A model generated the notes under the pieces. The model did not search any database. It saw only the letters and a program-made list of their open reading frames with translations, and was not told the origin of the DNA. A program made the translations under genes and the position numbers. From NCBI RefSeq assembly GCF_050908995.1, contig NC_135126.1, forward strand, positions 2,976,001 to 3,040,000: 64,000 nt of DNA, in the 5' to 3' direction. Shown here piece by piece: positions 45,120 to 57,893 of this stretch (its first letter is position 1; each line of letters starts with the position of its first letter). This DNA is from Andrena cerasifolii (taxonomy: Eukaryota; Arthropoda; Insecta; Hymenoptera; Andrenidae).

Positions 45120-45655
45120 ATGCAATAGTAAACTACCCCCGCGCTTCGCTTCGGGCCTAAGAGATATTATAAGGACTCCATGAAAACACATGTCAGTCCT
45201 TTTCACCACCCCCTAGGGGTTGATTAGGGCAAAATCCTGAAATTGGTTTTTAGGCATTTATGCGGGTAACCTTTCGAAGTAAGAACCGAGTTGATATCTA
45301 ATCGGACCGAAGAGATTTTAAGAAATCCGTGGAAACACTCTTCACCCCTTTTCACACCCTTAGGGGTTGATTAGGGCAAAATGCTGAATCTGATTTTTAG
45401 GCATTTATGTGGGTAATCCTTTGAAAGGAAAACCAAGTTGATATCTAATCGGGTCTAAGGAATAATAAGGAGTCCGAGAAAACATATTTCACCCCTTTTT
45501 ATCCTCTTCGGGTTGGCATTTAAAAAAATCCCTCCTTATCGAGCACCTAACTCGCAAAAAGAATATACCCTCCGAGTTTCATGTTTCTAAGGTCAGCGGT
45601 TCGGGCTGGACGGTGATGGATCAGTGACACAACGATTATATAAGTATAGATAGAT
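45120..45655 (+). mobile_element. Repeat with two internal 145-bp tandem units and SINE/RTE-like tail
   Basis: Starts CCCCCGCGCTTCGCTTCGGG. Two diverged tandem units of about 145 bp share GGGTTGATTAGGGCAAAAT, TTTTTAGGCATTTATG and GTTGATATCTAATCGG (about 45225 and 45365). The end GTGATGGATCAGTGACACA and ATTATATAAGTATAGATAGA looks like the tail of a dispersed insect retroelement; class not assigned. Confidence 0.5.
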
Positions 45656-47111
45656 TCCTAATTTTCGCGACAGATCAACGCACCTTGGCCAATGCAGGGA
45701 AATGTTAAAATTTATGCAAAGTTATGCAAAAAAACTACCAACCCTCAATGACCAGATATTCAGTTTTAATTTGAAGATTTTAATTGTTAAAGAAAAGCAG
45801 CTTTATTTCTATTGGGTATATTTCATATTATTATTGTTTAACAAAGTTTGTTAATGGGTTATTTAATAGTGATTAATATAATTAATATTCTTCTAAATTT
45901 TCTGTAGTTTTTATTTTTTAGCATAAAACGGAACCGTGGCTTGGCATCTTCTTTTAATATAACACCTTGCTTCGTAGAGTGGTGCTTTTTTGCAAAGTGA
46001 AGATCGCAAAATCATGGGATCCGTACTGCGTTTACCTAATTTTTTGTTATTCCGAGGGTTAGTAGCTTTCCGCGTAACTCGTCGCCAATGACGAGTTAAC
46101 TCGTCTCCTCGGTTAACAATCTGCCGCATGCAATCGCCAAGCAAAAACTCCCACGTATACGGCGACAACAAATTACATCGACATTCTTCAGGTAAAACCC
46201 CGATTACGTTATACCTACTCTGCGCAGGATGCAATCGCCCGAGTGCAATCAATGCGAAATGAACATTCGGAATGGAAGGATCGCCTCGGTACGATCCACG
46301 CGATCCTCAGCTTCCAGCCTCAAAGAAATAATCCCCCCCCCTTCTGTCAGTGTGAACGTGATCGATGCCACAATTCCCTGGCCATACGGAATGAAATTAA
46401 ACTCACGTTGCGCTAGAATCCAGCTGCTAGGTGCTGGCACATTTCACTGGGACGCTATTCAGCCGGGGGAGGGAGGACTCCGAAGCGAGGCGGGAAAAAG
46501 TAGGTAGCCGAACGGTGCCGGTCTCTGAAACGCATTCGGCGATCTCGTTTCCACCGGCGGCTATTCCAGAATTCACGGGGCACGGGCGACCGTAACGAGA
46601 CCAGTCGACGGAGGCAAGAAGTTAACTGGCCGGCGCGATCTTAACGACGGTCACTTTATTAAAACTCGGAAACACACACCCCGTCAGGCAATTAACGTCC
46701 CGCGTACGTAGCACCTTTCACGATCGGCCTGTCAGCCTGACCGTCGATTACGCGCAACCGTGCGTACGCCCGTCCGACCAGGACCTTTCTTGCCTCGGGA
46801 AATGCAACCGAGGCAACTCGCTGCGCCGGACGGTGAAGTCGTCGGCCACGGATAGTATTGCGGCTCGAACATCGGCGAATTCTTGTCAAGCTGCAACGGG
46901 CATCGGAATGCTGCCAGAAAGTGCGTCGCTTGCGAAAATTCATCGGAGGCAAGAATTCGATACCGGTAGATATCTCTAACGATCTGAACTGCGGATGCAC
47001 TGACCGCCAGCTTAATCGACTCGGTGTTCCGAAGGGGAAGGTACGAAATTTGGTAGTGGATGCTGGAAAAGCTGCCTGTGTAAAAGGACAGCTTTGCGTC
47101 AGCAGTGGATG
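45656..47111. other. Non-coding stretch
   Basis: 45656-45920 AT-rich; 46230-47110 GC-rich with overlapping frames on both strands. No domain or splice pattern recognised. Confidence 0.4.
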
Positions 47112-47113
47112 TG

Positions 47114-48416
47114 TAGGGGAGACCGGGGCTAAAAGTTGCGATTTCGATAAAACATAAACAATGACTGGAAAATAATGTAGTTATTCTCTTCGCTATGGAC
47201 TAATTTTTTTGTTGAATCTATTATATTTTATGAGTTTAAGCTTGTGATTAATATATTGTAATAGGTTTTTCGTAGAAAGTAATTTATTTGTGGCTGGTCG
47301 AAGCGGAACTTCTTACCCCTTTATTGGGGCAAGTTGTTAGCGCATTGGGGTAAGTTGTTTCTAAGATATAAGAGTTGCCTTTTAATGAAATATTTCATTT
47401 TCTAATGAAATAAAACGGAATTTTATTAATAACGTTTATTTACGAAGGATCGGATCAACAAAAATGTAGGGTGAACGCACCAATAAATGAACGCTTAAGG
47501 CTAATGAATGAACACTTTTATAAAATTATGTTCGCAGCGCGATTGATTCCACGTGCTGCAAAAATTCTTTGGATATGAAGCAGGAAAATTAAAGAAGTCT
47601 CTAGTTAATTAGTTGCTTATTTTAATAACTTATTTTACTTATTTTAATGTAAAATGTCCATTCACTGGTACGTGTTCGTTTACTGGTACATCCACCCTAT
47701 TATCTTTTAAAGAAAACCAAAACAATGTACTAACCATAAACATTATGTTTGGTATAAAACTAAACTCTACAGATCAGTCTTACATTCAACTGTTTGTGGG
47801 TACCTACTTAGTGAGATTTATACATGTAGCCTACAGTGGTTTCCTGTCCAGATTGTAGTTTTTTAATAACTCTCGATAGAGTCAGGTGGTAGATACTGAA
47901 TTCTCTAGCGACAGTTTTTACCTTTATGCATTTATTTCGATGGAAATCGTGCCCCTTTCCGCTTTTCATTCATTGTTCGCATCTTAAAGCACAGCAGGAA
48001 CAATTTATACATTTGCGGTGGAGCAAGTTGTTCCAGTAACAACGTGCCCCAAGTTATAGTAACAACTAGCCCTTATCGACACATTTTACAATTTCAGAGA
48101 CTATTCGGCTATTTCATATATTGAAACGATAAACACTATTACAACATGTTCTTAAATGTCATTTGATCCATACGAACGAATCAATCAATAACATCGACGT
48201 TAAATAATCGAAAAAGACCAAAAAATAATGATAGAAAAATATTTACTTATCTGGTGCGCGACTAATAGGTTACGCGGACGCTATTAAAGTGGGCGACAGA
48301 GTGGCGTGATCAACTCACGCGGAAAAAATAATTTAAAGTACAAAGCTCTTTTCATTTTGAACATAGAACCGTCGGAACAACTTACCCCCGGAACTTTTAG
48401 CCCCGGTCTCCCCTAC
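47114..48416. mobile_element. TA-flanked DNA element (GGGGAGACCGGGG ends)
   Basis: TA-GGGGAGACCGGGGCTAAA at the left, TTTAGCCCCGGTCTCCCC-TA at the right. The perfect terminal repeat is about 24 bp. Subterminal motifs GGGGCAAGTTGTTAG and GGGGTAAGTTGTTTC at the left are mirrored by CAAGTTGTTCCAG/GTGCCCCAAGTTATAGTAAC toward the right. 1.3 kb, interrupted by a nested MITE. No transposase domain recognised in its short frames. Tc1/mariner-type insertion inferred from TA. Confidence 0.75.
47467..47699. mobile_element. MITE nested in the TA-flanked element
   Basis: TA-GGGTGAACGCACCAATAAA at the left and the complement of GGGTGGATGTACCAGTAAAC at the right, bordered by TA (47467-47468 and 47698-47699). 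Inside, GAATGAACAC and GTCCATTCA extend the imperfect terminal repeat to about 45 bp. 233 bp. Confidence 0.68.
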
Positions 48417-50917
48417 AGAATTTTAATCGCAGGATTAATTGCGAGGTTCAATCATCGAATTCGGGCAAGCTTCTGCGTTAAGAATGGAGGTAATGAAGTC
48501 ATTAAGTCGAAGCTGATGCAATATTAAAATCGAGGCTGCGCGTGAATTAATGCAGCAGTCCCTCGCTGCTTTTACGCATTATCGCGCGCATTTCTTTGCA
48601 CACCGGCTGCTAGCTTCCGTTTCCACGTTGCAACGTGAAATTAGGAGCTCGTTACGCGAGAGGAGGGATTAAGGCGTGCATTATGCATCGTTAATATCAT
48701 CCAGTCGTGCCACCCATTTTTCAGCCGCTACCGTTACCGATCTAACAATAATACGGGTGTTGCGCGGGGCCGTGTTACAACGTGGCATTAAGACCGCATT
48801 CAGCGAGACATCGCGCAGCCGATTGCTCATTAACAAATGAGTCTCTAGCCCCGCGTTTAAGAAAATTCACTTGCAACAAGAGACGCTCGCTGAACGGTTT
48901 GGAGTAACGTTACATTGATGGCTCGCCGCAGCGAACGGCGTCGGGGACTTTACGAGGATCTCTTTAATGGAGCTTTAAATCGAGGCGGAGAAGACCGAGC
49001 AGCAAATGACCCGTTTCAGTCACCGGTTAAAAATACATCGTCTACGCAGGATTTTGGCCAGAAACTACGCAGAACAAACACGGGGGCGGTTCAGAGACCC
49101 TGGTGCAGAGCGCTTACTGGCATCGGTATGAAGGCACTTGGTGAATCATCTTCCAGAATCGGGGATCAGATTCACGCCAACGCACAGTGGGGAAATTTCG
49201 CGATTTTATTCCCAAAGCCACGAAAATAAATTTTTCATTTCGACGAAATAAATGCAAATCTCAATTGAAGGACTAATATGAGTATCAAATGCCACCAATT
49301 TTACTGTTAAATGTTTTAATACAAAGCTCTTATAGAGTCGCAATTGTTTTTGGTAACGTGAGGTTGGACCGATCGCAAAGAATTAATCCAGATTTTCAAG
49401 TTGCTTCAAACACTTATATTGTGTTATTCAATGATCTGAAAATAATTTGAAGGCATGGATTCGATTCCTGGTGGTGCGTAAGATATCTTTTTGTCCTCAA
49501 AATAATTTATTATTAAAATAATAATTATGTTTCGGTTTTTAATACGTAAGTTATACAATTTTTAAAGTTTAACATTTTTTTTCTCTTTCTTAATGCATCT
49601 ACTACCACCCATAGCCACATTCATATAGTTTAAGAATCTCTTCTTCTTTTTGTGTTTCGAATAACCCCTACAGTTCTTTTTGTCAACGCCATGGCCACCG
49701 GATTATTTTTCAACCCTCTCTCTGTATCTGCCACGTTTTTTTTTCACTGTCACAAAAAAATTCAGAGCAATAGTTCAAGATACAATAAAACAGCCTACCA
49801 AACCTCAAATTAATTTGTCGAACCGTTTTTGTACCAAAAATTCACAAAGGATTGCCTATTTTTCGGCCCAACAAGGCGCAATCTCCCCTTAATCTAGTGT
49901 CGATTGATTCACTGCAAGCAGTCCATAGTCCACAGATCAAGATCAAAGTGTATCGAGTTCAATTAACAGCATGTGGAGTCAAAGGCGATGGCCCCAAAAT
50001 GGTCAACGTACGATCTCCAGTGTCTCGTGTGAACGGTTAAAAACTATCTTACTTTCTACTGAAATTCCAGCAGCGCGTAGTTGCGTTCGCAGTCGTTCCA
50101 TAATTACATCCCGTCGTTCCACGCTGAGCCAGAATGTTTTTCCACGAAGTAACTCGAGGCGCGCAGATATTGCCACGCGAAAATTCATACGCCGTGATTT
50201 TATCTCCTCTTAACACCCCAGCGTTTTAAGGACGCTCCTTTAAGCGGGACGATCCTGGCGAACCCAGGCAGCGCGCGCCTTCCGTTTTTGTCCCGGCCAG
50301 CTCCAGAAATGATAGGGAACGATTAAAAGAAGGGGTAAAGGGGAGCAAAAGGTAAGCAGGGAGGAAATTTACACTCGTACGTACGCGCGTGCATGCATTC
50401 TTCCACGTCGCTGTGGCGTCTGTATTCGCGGAGATTTCAACCACAGCATCTGCATGGGCGACCACGCGCACTTGCGCGGCCATTGCAAGCGTCTGCGAGT
50501 AGGTACATAGAGTTTCCGTTCAGTAAACATTTAAGCGAAACGATGTGTCGTAGGGATGGAGATTGTACTCTTCTTTTGTTAAATGAGCAGAGATTAGATT
50601 AGTAGGTATTGAGCTTTGAAGTAATAATGTGAAATTTCAGAGCAGAAGTACTCTTTTAACTTAATGGGGATTTTATATTATTAATGCTTCTATGTTTTAA
50701 TAAACCTAGTACGAAATTTCTTAATTTTAAGCTTTAGTCTTTTAAACCTAAATATTTTACTTTATGAAATTGTAGGAATTAATATTTTAGATTTATTTGG
50801 TAGAGTTAAATATTTTAGTTTAAGAAATTTAAGGAATTCTACTTTACTTTATTCTATTTCTCTGTCGCACTGCTTTGGAACACACTTGAACAAAAAATAC
50901 ACTTGGAATCTTTCACG
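48417..50917. other. Non-coding stretch
   Basis: GC-richer at 48540-49140 and 50040-50500, AT-rich elsewhere. GGATTCGATTCCTGG near 49458 resembles a tRNA B box, but no cloverleaf surrounds it. No gene called. Confidence 0.4.
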
Positions 50918-51634
50918 TTAAGGGGAGATTTCGTTATAAAAATCGTTTTTTTTTATCATTTTTCGAATGTTCAACCTTTTAAGAATATGTGTTTAAAAGG
51001 AAATTTTGAATTTCGTAAAATCCCGAAGTTATAGGCATTTGAGTAGTGGCAAATGCATGGGTAACACTCGGCCACTCGGCGCTCACGTAAAACTTTAAAC
51101 GCGTTTTTCTCGAAACAGTGTTCTTAAAATCGGCGGAACCAATATCTCAAAAAGTTATAAACCGATTCGACTGAAACCTTTTTCATTTTGAAGAATATAC
51201 TTCTGTCTATTGGAGAAACCACTAACTTTTAAAATTTTGGAAAATTTGTAATTTTTAAGGCCTTGAAAGGACGAAAGATATAGGGAAAAAATGATTTCAA
51301 ACTGCAAGTGTCGTTATTTTCTCAAAAATGTAATTTTTGTCATTTTTCTGGTAAATCAACTAGCGAGTTTCATGCCATTTAATAATCTGGCATTGTTTTA
51401 TATTTCAGATGAATAGTTTAGGTGCTACAGGTTCCACAGTTTTGAATAAATTTTTTGTCGCCTCGACTTTAACAACTGCAATGATTAATTATAAAAAATA
51501 TATATTTTTCTATAGTTTGAGACATCCTTAATACAATGCAAATAGTTCCACTGAATTATATACAGTAGTTTTCCTTCACCAAATTCCTAAAGATCACCTA
51601 TTTTTATGGACTACAGATCGGAACATCCCCTTAA
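50918..51634. mobile_element. TTAA-flanked element
   Basis: TTAAGGGGAGATTTCG at the left, CGGAACATCCCCTTAA at the right; short terminal repeat of about 10 bp. The right 130 bp is homologous to the TTAA fragment at 31798. 717 bp, no coding capacity. Confidence 0.65.
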
Positions 51635-53760
51635 AGTGTAAAAAATAGAATTAGGTGCTGCTTTAATTCAGTCATTGATTAGGGTCGTTGGGATATAAAA
51701 TATATCCAGCCAGACAATTAGATCGTACTTTAGGCAGATTGTTATGTAACGCACGTAATTACCCGCACGCGGAACACCTGAATGCTTAATTTATACATGT
51801 TGGCGAAGGGAACACGCTCGATAGCATTTGCTGGTGGCTCGGTTCAACGATATCAGTAATTACACGTAACGAACGAACCTAGGCATAGACTTAACAGCAT
51901 TCCTCGGGGCTCTTTGATCTAGCCTGAACGTTTTCGCGCGCGAGTTCACCTGAGCACAGTTAATTCGTGGAATTCGAAGTTAGATGGATATAATCGATCT
52001 TAGCATGCCGTGCTTGCCACGAGCTCTGTTCCGCAGAAGTCCAACCGCGTCTCAGATAACAAGTATACGGTACCAATCGTGATCATTGTGTAGCATACTT
52101 GTCGTTCCTCTTTCGACGATATTAACCACTGAGCTTGAAAAATACGATGCAGGACAATGAAACATTTCGTCCAAGCAACTCGACAATTTTAATTAACACG
52201 AATCGCTAGATTGGTTAAATCTTTTGCCATCTCTTAACCAAAGGTTTCGTTTTTAAAAAATAGGCGACTTCTAGCAGTCGTTTAGGAGTTTAAAACAGCT
52301 GAATCAAATCCAGATTATCGTTTCGAAATTCAGAACAGGTGTGTAGAAGGTGTGGAGTAAGTTAATTGAAAAATGTGGGAGAGTATGATTAGATGTATAT
52401 AAGTCGTCGATTTCGCTTTACATGCTTATGTTTTTCATCACCCGTCTTTCTCAACTAACTGTCTTACAGTTCTTCTGCATTCTGAAGTACCTACCAACAT
52501 AAATTAAAAAAGTCTCGCGTCTAATGTCACGAGCGTAAACAAAAGTGTTTTTACTTTAATTTGTCTGTGAAGCATTATTAGAACAAGTGAAAATATGGTA
52601 TATTCCTCTGGCTCTCCAGTTACCTATTTGCCTCACTCCAGTTCAGCTACCTCTATCACGAGAACGAAGCCTCGGATTGCTAAATGGTAATTATCTGTTC
52701 GATTCCTCCTATCAGGATCAATTTGCACGGTTCAGCTCGTCCCATAATTCTCAGGCCACTCTGTACGTCTCCATAGCGCACTCCTAACACGTTCGTCAAC
52801 CAACCATCTGCTAACTAACTGTAAAATATCCGGGATACCGAACGATCGGTGTAGAAATGCTTTTAAACGGAGAAATTCACGGCACGTAGCTCACCTGGGC
52901 AAACTTTTCCCCCCCAAGTGTCTCTCCTCTTTCGGCGGGGATTATTCGCAATTAGCAGCGGTGGACAGCCTGTTATCTAACCGATACCCCGTGCCTGCGC
53001 GTAACGCAGGGCCGTTTCATTCACGCGAGCAGCTCTCGCGCGAAACCGAGCTAATTCCAAGCACGCGAGCGCATTAGCAATCGTACGTCATGCAAACTCT
53101 GGCCCGAGGTGGAAGATAATTGGCCGTTCGGAGGCTGTTTCGCGCCCAAGCGGCGCGAGCATCGCGCGAACAATGAGGACTAAACGATACTCCAGAAGCT
53201 CCGGTCCCCATCGATGCCCCCATTCAAGCATAGTTTTCTCGTTATCCAAACAAGGAAGTAGCAGGAACACGCTCCGCGGTCTGCCAAACGATTTCTATCG
53301 TCCTCTCCGCGCTGGCCGTTCTAGCCGGTGTTGCGAGGAGTACACCGACCTCCGGCGAGATCTCGAATCGATTCCACGTCCGTTTCTGATCGCGGGAGAC
53401 CCCAAGGCGCCGATACCCGATAAGGCAAACGCAGGTGCAAACGGTGCGCGCACGTCCGCGTAGACTGGACGGCGGATTTTCTCCAGCTTTCCAGCCCGAC
53501 GCGATTTTCGTGTCACGAGAAAGCTGACCCTTTGGCAGCCCCACCGGAGCCACGAGATCGGGATCCTACGTCGGGAGCACTATCAAGGTCGCAGGCAGTC
53601 GCAAGGTGAACCGGACGATCCTCGAACAATCGAGAGTTCCTTTGGTAATTAGTGGATGCAGTGGTGGAGGAAATTTGAGAGGGACATTGAGGAATGGTGC
53701 AGGAAATGTAGAAAGTGATGGTAAATTCGTAGTTTAAAAGCTGAGAGGGTATATTTTAAA
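51635..53760. other. Non-coding stretch
   Basis: AT-rich to 52800, then GC-rich (52900-53620) with overlapping frames on both strands. No domain, splice structure or RNA recognised. Confidence 0.4.
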
Positions 53761-54723
53761 CAGGGAATCCACCTACAAGAGATGCCAAGCTAAGTTTTAA
53801 AAAATTAGCTTCAATACATCCTTATGAAATCGTTTCCACCAAAAGCTACGCTAAGATGTAGCTATGCTTTTTTGGAGCATAAGTTAGCTCGACGTAGCAC
53901 GAGACTGCAGTTGGAGCATGTAGCTTACGAAAGGATGAACTTCAGTAACGTTAAAAATAAGCGAGAAGCTTTGAAAATTGGAGGGATGAATGTTTATGCA
54001 ATAGTAAAACCCCCTGCAAAAATTCAGAAAAATTGATTGGGTAGTTTTTATGTTGTTTAACTTACGGGGAAATGCAGTGTCGAGAAATATAGCTACAAAA
54101 TTAAAAGTGAAATAATAGGCCCAAGTGTTTGAAATCTTGCGAGCAGAAAGATCAAACACTGAGCAAAATTGGCACAGAAATACCGAACAATTGATTCGAT
54201 TGTTTTTGTTTTAAATGAAAGAAAATGACACGGAAACTTGCGCTTTCATATACATTCCAACAAGCAAGTATATCATGAAAGATCAAATATTCAGTGAATT
54301 GACAAAATAAAATAAAAAGAGCGAATTCAACTGAACGTGCGATAAAAACACACCATTGCCATTTCTGACTAGTTCTCATCACAGGAAAACGCTTTATTAA
54401 TATCTTGCAAATTGATAAGCTTTTGGGTAAGATCGTCACTGAAACTCATCCTTAAATCTACTAACGTTGTTTTTAAATTTTCATTACAACCTCGGATAAA
54501 AAAGTTGAAAAAGCGAGCTTCACTATTTTCTTCGCTATTCCGACCAATGGCATTTTTCTTCAAAACGACGAAACACGTTAGCAATCTAATCCTTCTAGCT
54601 TCTCAAAAAAACTCAAGTCGTTTGGACCAATTTTGAAGAAGTTATTCTGTTTTAAAGGGTGTCCCAATACTTTTGCCGAACAGCGTAGCAGAGCATTAGC
54701 TTAGCTTGCAGGTGGATGCCCGG
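53761..54723. mobile_element. Element with GGGAATCCACC inverted ends
   Basis: Left CAGGGAATCCACCTACAAG; right end, read inward, CCGGGCATCCACCTGCAAGC followed by TAAGCTAATG. The sequence just inside the left end (CCACCAAAAGCTACGCTAAG) recurs inverted at 31720-31740. GGGTGTCCCAATACTTTTGC near 54657 looks like a Tc1/mariner-type end nested inside. Short frames only, no recognised transposase. Confidence 0.5.
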
Positions 54724-56806
54724 CTTTCCGCGCGAATACGTTTGAAACGTGGAGTAAGTTTCTTTCGTCGAAGACTTTGTTTTTGAAATAATCAAGCGTA
54801 GTTATTACCCGCAGTTTTTATCAGAATAATTACGAGTTTTGCTATTGAGTTTCCTCGAAAGCGAAGCCTCGATCGAAGAAAACGTAGCCTGCACTTTCCA
54901 CGCATTTTTGCGCGAGCAATCGCCCCATTCCTGGTCGCACCGCGAATTTCACCCCACCCCGCGCACAACGCCGCTCTTTCTCCGTTGATTTGAAGAAAAA
55001 TAGAAAGGCGTGCTTCTTGCCGAGAGTTTCTTCAGTCTCCAACCTGGCGTGGCGGTGAAAATTTTCGCGCGAAGAAACGGCTTGGTTAAACACATTAGAG
55101 CCACGCTGTTGCATAAAATCAGCCTAGCCGTGTGTTCGCTTTACGTACAATTCACAAAACAGCGAATGGACAAAAGAGAAAATTCATTAACGGACCGTTA
55201 AATGCGATCGCTTTGTCATTACCGCTCGTCCAGGTGAAAACTGACTTGAAAATGAATTTAATCTCCAGGGTTCTTTCTTAATCACTTTCCATCCTCCTTA
55301 ATCTCGTTGCTCTCGTTTAGAAGCACGCGAGGTGAACTAAATCCTCTACCGCGAAGAAGACGAAAGTACCTAGCACAGTTGGCCGGAATAATGGTCCAGA
55401 ATTCCTCGTTGCAGGCAGAAGATTCGAAGCTCCTCCCATTCCTGGTTGCAACTCTGTTACATCGGATGTTTAATTCATCGACTCCATCACGGTCGGGCCT
55501 AATTTCCGAGGGGCTGCTAGGGAAAAGGAAGGATCTTCATCGATCAAGCGAGCATCCCATCGGAAAGCCTATTAATCTCTATGAGAAGTAATCGATCGAT
55601 TCGGCACTTGGAGGGTCTTGTTTCGCTTCTAGAGCTAGCCGCGGAGAAATATTCGAGCGGGCACGATAGACGGCAGCCGACGTATTTCATATCTTGTCAT
55701 CTTCGAGGAAGCTGACCCTTCGGGATCTCGTGGTAGCTCGAGCGCAGGGTACCCGGTGGAAACCTTCTATCAAGGCCGCGGCCGAGGCAGTCCTTTTATT
55801 TTCTGGGCATTTGACGAGAGCGACATGCCTGGCATTCCTCGCTGGAATAGCCGTGTAACTATGCCCTCGGCATAGCCTACGTGCGTGTTCAACCGTAAAC
55901 GCGTGTGAGGCCTGTGCCCGTGTGTGCTCCTACCTATACAGGGTGAGCCACAGAAAGTGAACTCACCAATTCTCTGGCCGATGCAACGGACCGATGAGTG
56001 CTTTACACACACGCGCACAGTTTCCCTGCCCATGAGTCACTGGACACTTGCCTCTATTCAGCAACCTGATTAGTGAAACATAGACAGCAAGCATCCGAAG
56101 TGACTTTATTATTTCACGTTTGTATTCACTTGGTTCGCTTGTAACATGCTTCCAAGATCTGTTTGGACCATTTAAAGGAACTGGGAAATGGTAATTAAGT
56201 GGGATTCGTGCGAGGACCTTCGCAGTTATCAAACCTTAAACCAATTCGGATGTTGTGAAATAAATTGGACAGAAAAATAAGAAAAAACGTGGCTGAAATC
56301 GAAGAAGGGGTTGTGGCAGGGATTAGAACAGCCTTTTTCGAGTCACGATCCCCTTTTTTAATATTCAAATAACCTGCAACCCTCCCCCATATAAGGTAAG
56401 ATGAATTTAATTAGGCAAAGAAAACGCATTAAAAGTAGGTGTTTCAGAATATAATTCTAGCTTAATAATAATAAAAAAACAACTCCCAGAAACCTTGGCG
56501 ACCCTCAGAGAACACATCGCTACCCACTTGGGGGTCGCAAGTCACCGGTTGGGAATCACTGGATTAGCAGATGGTTGGGAGAATGGAAAAGATTAATCAC
56601 GTTCAAACGAACTATTAGATACATTGATCGAAGATGTTTAACATACAATTTGAAGTATATATTCTCTGCAATATAAACAGTTAATGTGTTCACAATATAA
56701 AATCGTCCTCCTACCAACTATGCAAAGTGTCCAGGGTCTTGTGAATAGAATTGTACATCCAGGGTGGCCAGAGCACTATTGGAGGGTTGACTTTCGTCGA
56801 TATCAC
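54724..56806. other. Non-coding stretch
   Basis: Contains ACAGGGTGAGCCACAGAAAG near 55938, a common transposon-end motif, and a GC-rich patch at 55610-56030. No gene or RNA recognised. Confidence 0.4.
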
Positions 56807-57252
56807 CCACAGATCAGGGATTGTAACCCGCCCGGAGCGGGTTACTAGTAACATAAGACAGTCTGGTTTAGACTGAAAAAATGAGCAATCTTTATTTAAA
56901 TAATTATTTAAATAATTATTATTATTATTATTTCGACGGGAGAACCCTTTAGTATACAAAGCTTGAACAATTCAGTACAATAAATATATATAAAATAACG
57001 TAACATAAACAGAAAAAATAAAATAAAACGGAAATTATAAAGTAACAAGAAAAACATAACAATATAAAACGAACGACATCGCCAAACAACTGAGCGCAAA
57101 TTAAGGAGATGGTAGTCTCCTAAGTACCAGAGTCCTAAACGAGGCGAAGGAGGATAAGAAAATATCTAATTCAGCAGGGCACTGGTTTAGCTCCTCCATA
57201 GCACAATTATTGGGATTGGCAGAGTAATAATGATAATTTGGGACTCGGGATA

Positions 57253-57373
57253 CAATTATGAATTTTTTACTCAATGAATAACAATTTATGAATTTTTTAC
57301 TCAATGAATAACAATTTATGAATTTTTTAGTCAATGAATAACAATTTATGATTTTTTTACTCAATGAATAACA
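57253..57373. repeat. 30-bp tandem repeat, four copies
   Basis: Unit AATTTTTTACTCAATGAATA + ACAATTTATG, exact 30-bp period, four copies with one or two changes. As a multiple of three it keeps a minus-strand frame open (repeating NCYSLSKKFI), which I regard as incidental. Confidence 0.92.
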
Positions 57374-57457
57374 AATATAATCGTGCAAAACTATTAACAT
57401 AATATTCATCTACTTGTGCTCTGCTCAATTTTTCGGCCGGATGACCAGAGTACCCCC

Positions 57458-57802
57458 TTAACGGGACTAGGCAGTTGAAAAATCGATTTTTTATTGCATT
57501 TTCGGAAAGTACTATCTTTTGTCAATAAAATGCCGCTTGGTTTATAGTAAAATTGTAGATTTGGCAGCTAAAAACGTCGAGCGGCAACCTGTAGCGTCGC
57601 CTTTGCCCAGAAACTTTAAATGCGTTTTTCTCGAATATTTTTTTCTCTTCATTTCTTTCCTGATTGCGAGCGAATTGAGGTTCAAATCGACTTGGAAAAA
57701 ATTACAGCATGTGTAGAACATGTGTCATTTCGTCGCAAACCTCTGATATGGTCCGTAAAAATTCGAGACTTTCATAAAAAAAATTAAGAAGTCACCGGAT
57801 TT
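57458..57802. mobile_element. Half copy of the GACTAGGCAGT TTAA MITE, nested in the hAT-like element
   Basis: TTAACGGGACTAGGCAGTTG onward matches the left arm of 20291 and 43334 and stops at AAGAAGTCACCGGATTTT, the centre of the full element. Only one arm is present, so the second arm was lost. Confidence 0.85.
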
Positions 57803-57893
57803 TGGTAGCACACAAACAATGATGGTGACTGTCTGCCCTAGACTGTCTTATGCTACTAGTAACCAGCTCCGAGTTACAATCCCTGCCACAGAT

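Larger units (their letters stand above)
56815..57885. mobile_element. hAT-like non-autonomous element with 8-bp target duplication
   Basis: CAGGGATTGTAAC at the left and GTTACAATCCCTG at the right. The imperfect terminal repeats of about 55 bp also share GGTTACTAGTA and ATAAGACAGTCT. Flanks are identical 8-mers CCACAGAT (56807-56814 and 57886-57893), the length expected for hAT insertions. Inside are a 30-bp tandem repeat and half of a GACTAGGCAGT MITE. No transposase frame. Confidence 0.87.

Noticed and set aside
46229..47157. Candidate small genes in a GC-rich patch
   Set aside because: Frames on both strands are equally open, with no domain, intron signals or poly(A) signals that fit.
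49441..49480. Possible tRNA B box (GGATTCGATTCCTGG)
   Set aside because: No A box at the right distance and no cloverleaf could be drawn.
57101..57409. Minus-strand frame with repeated NCYSLSKKFI
   Set aside because: Product of the 30-bp tandem repeat inside a non-autonomous hAT-like element.
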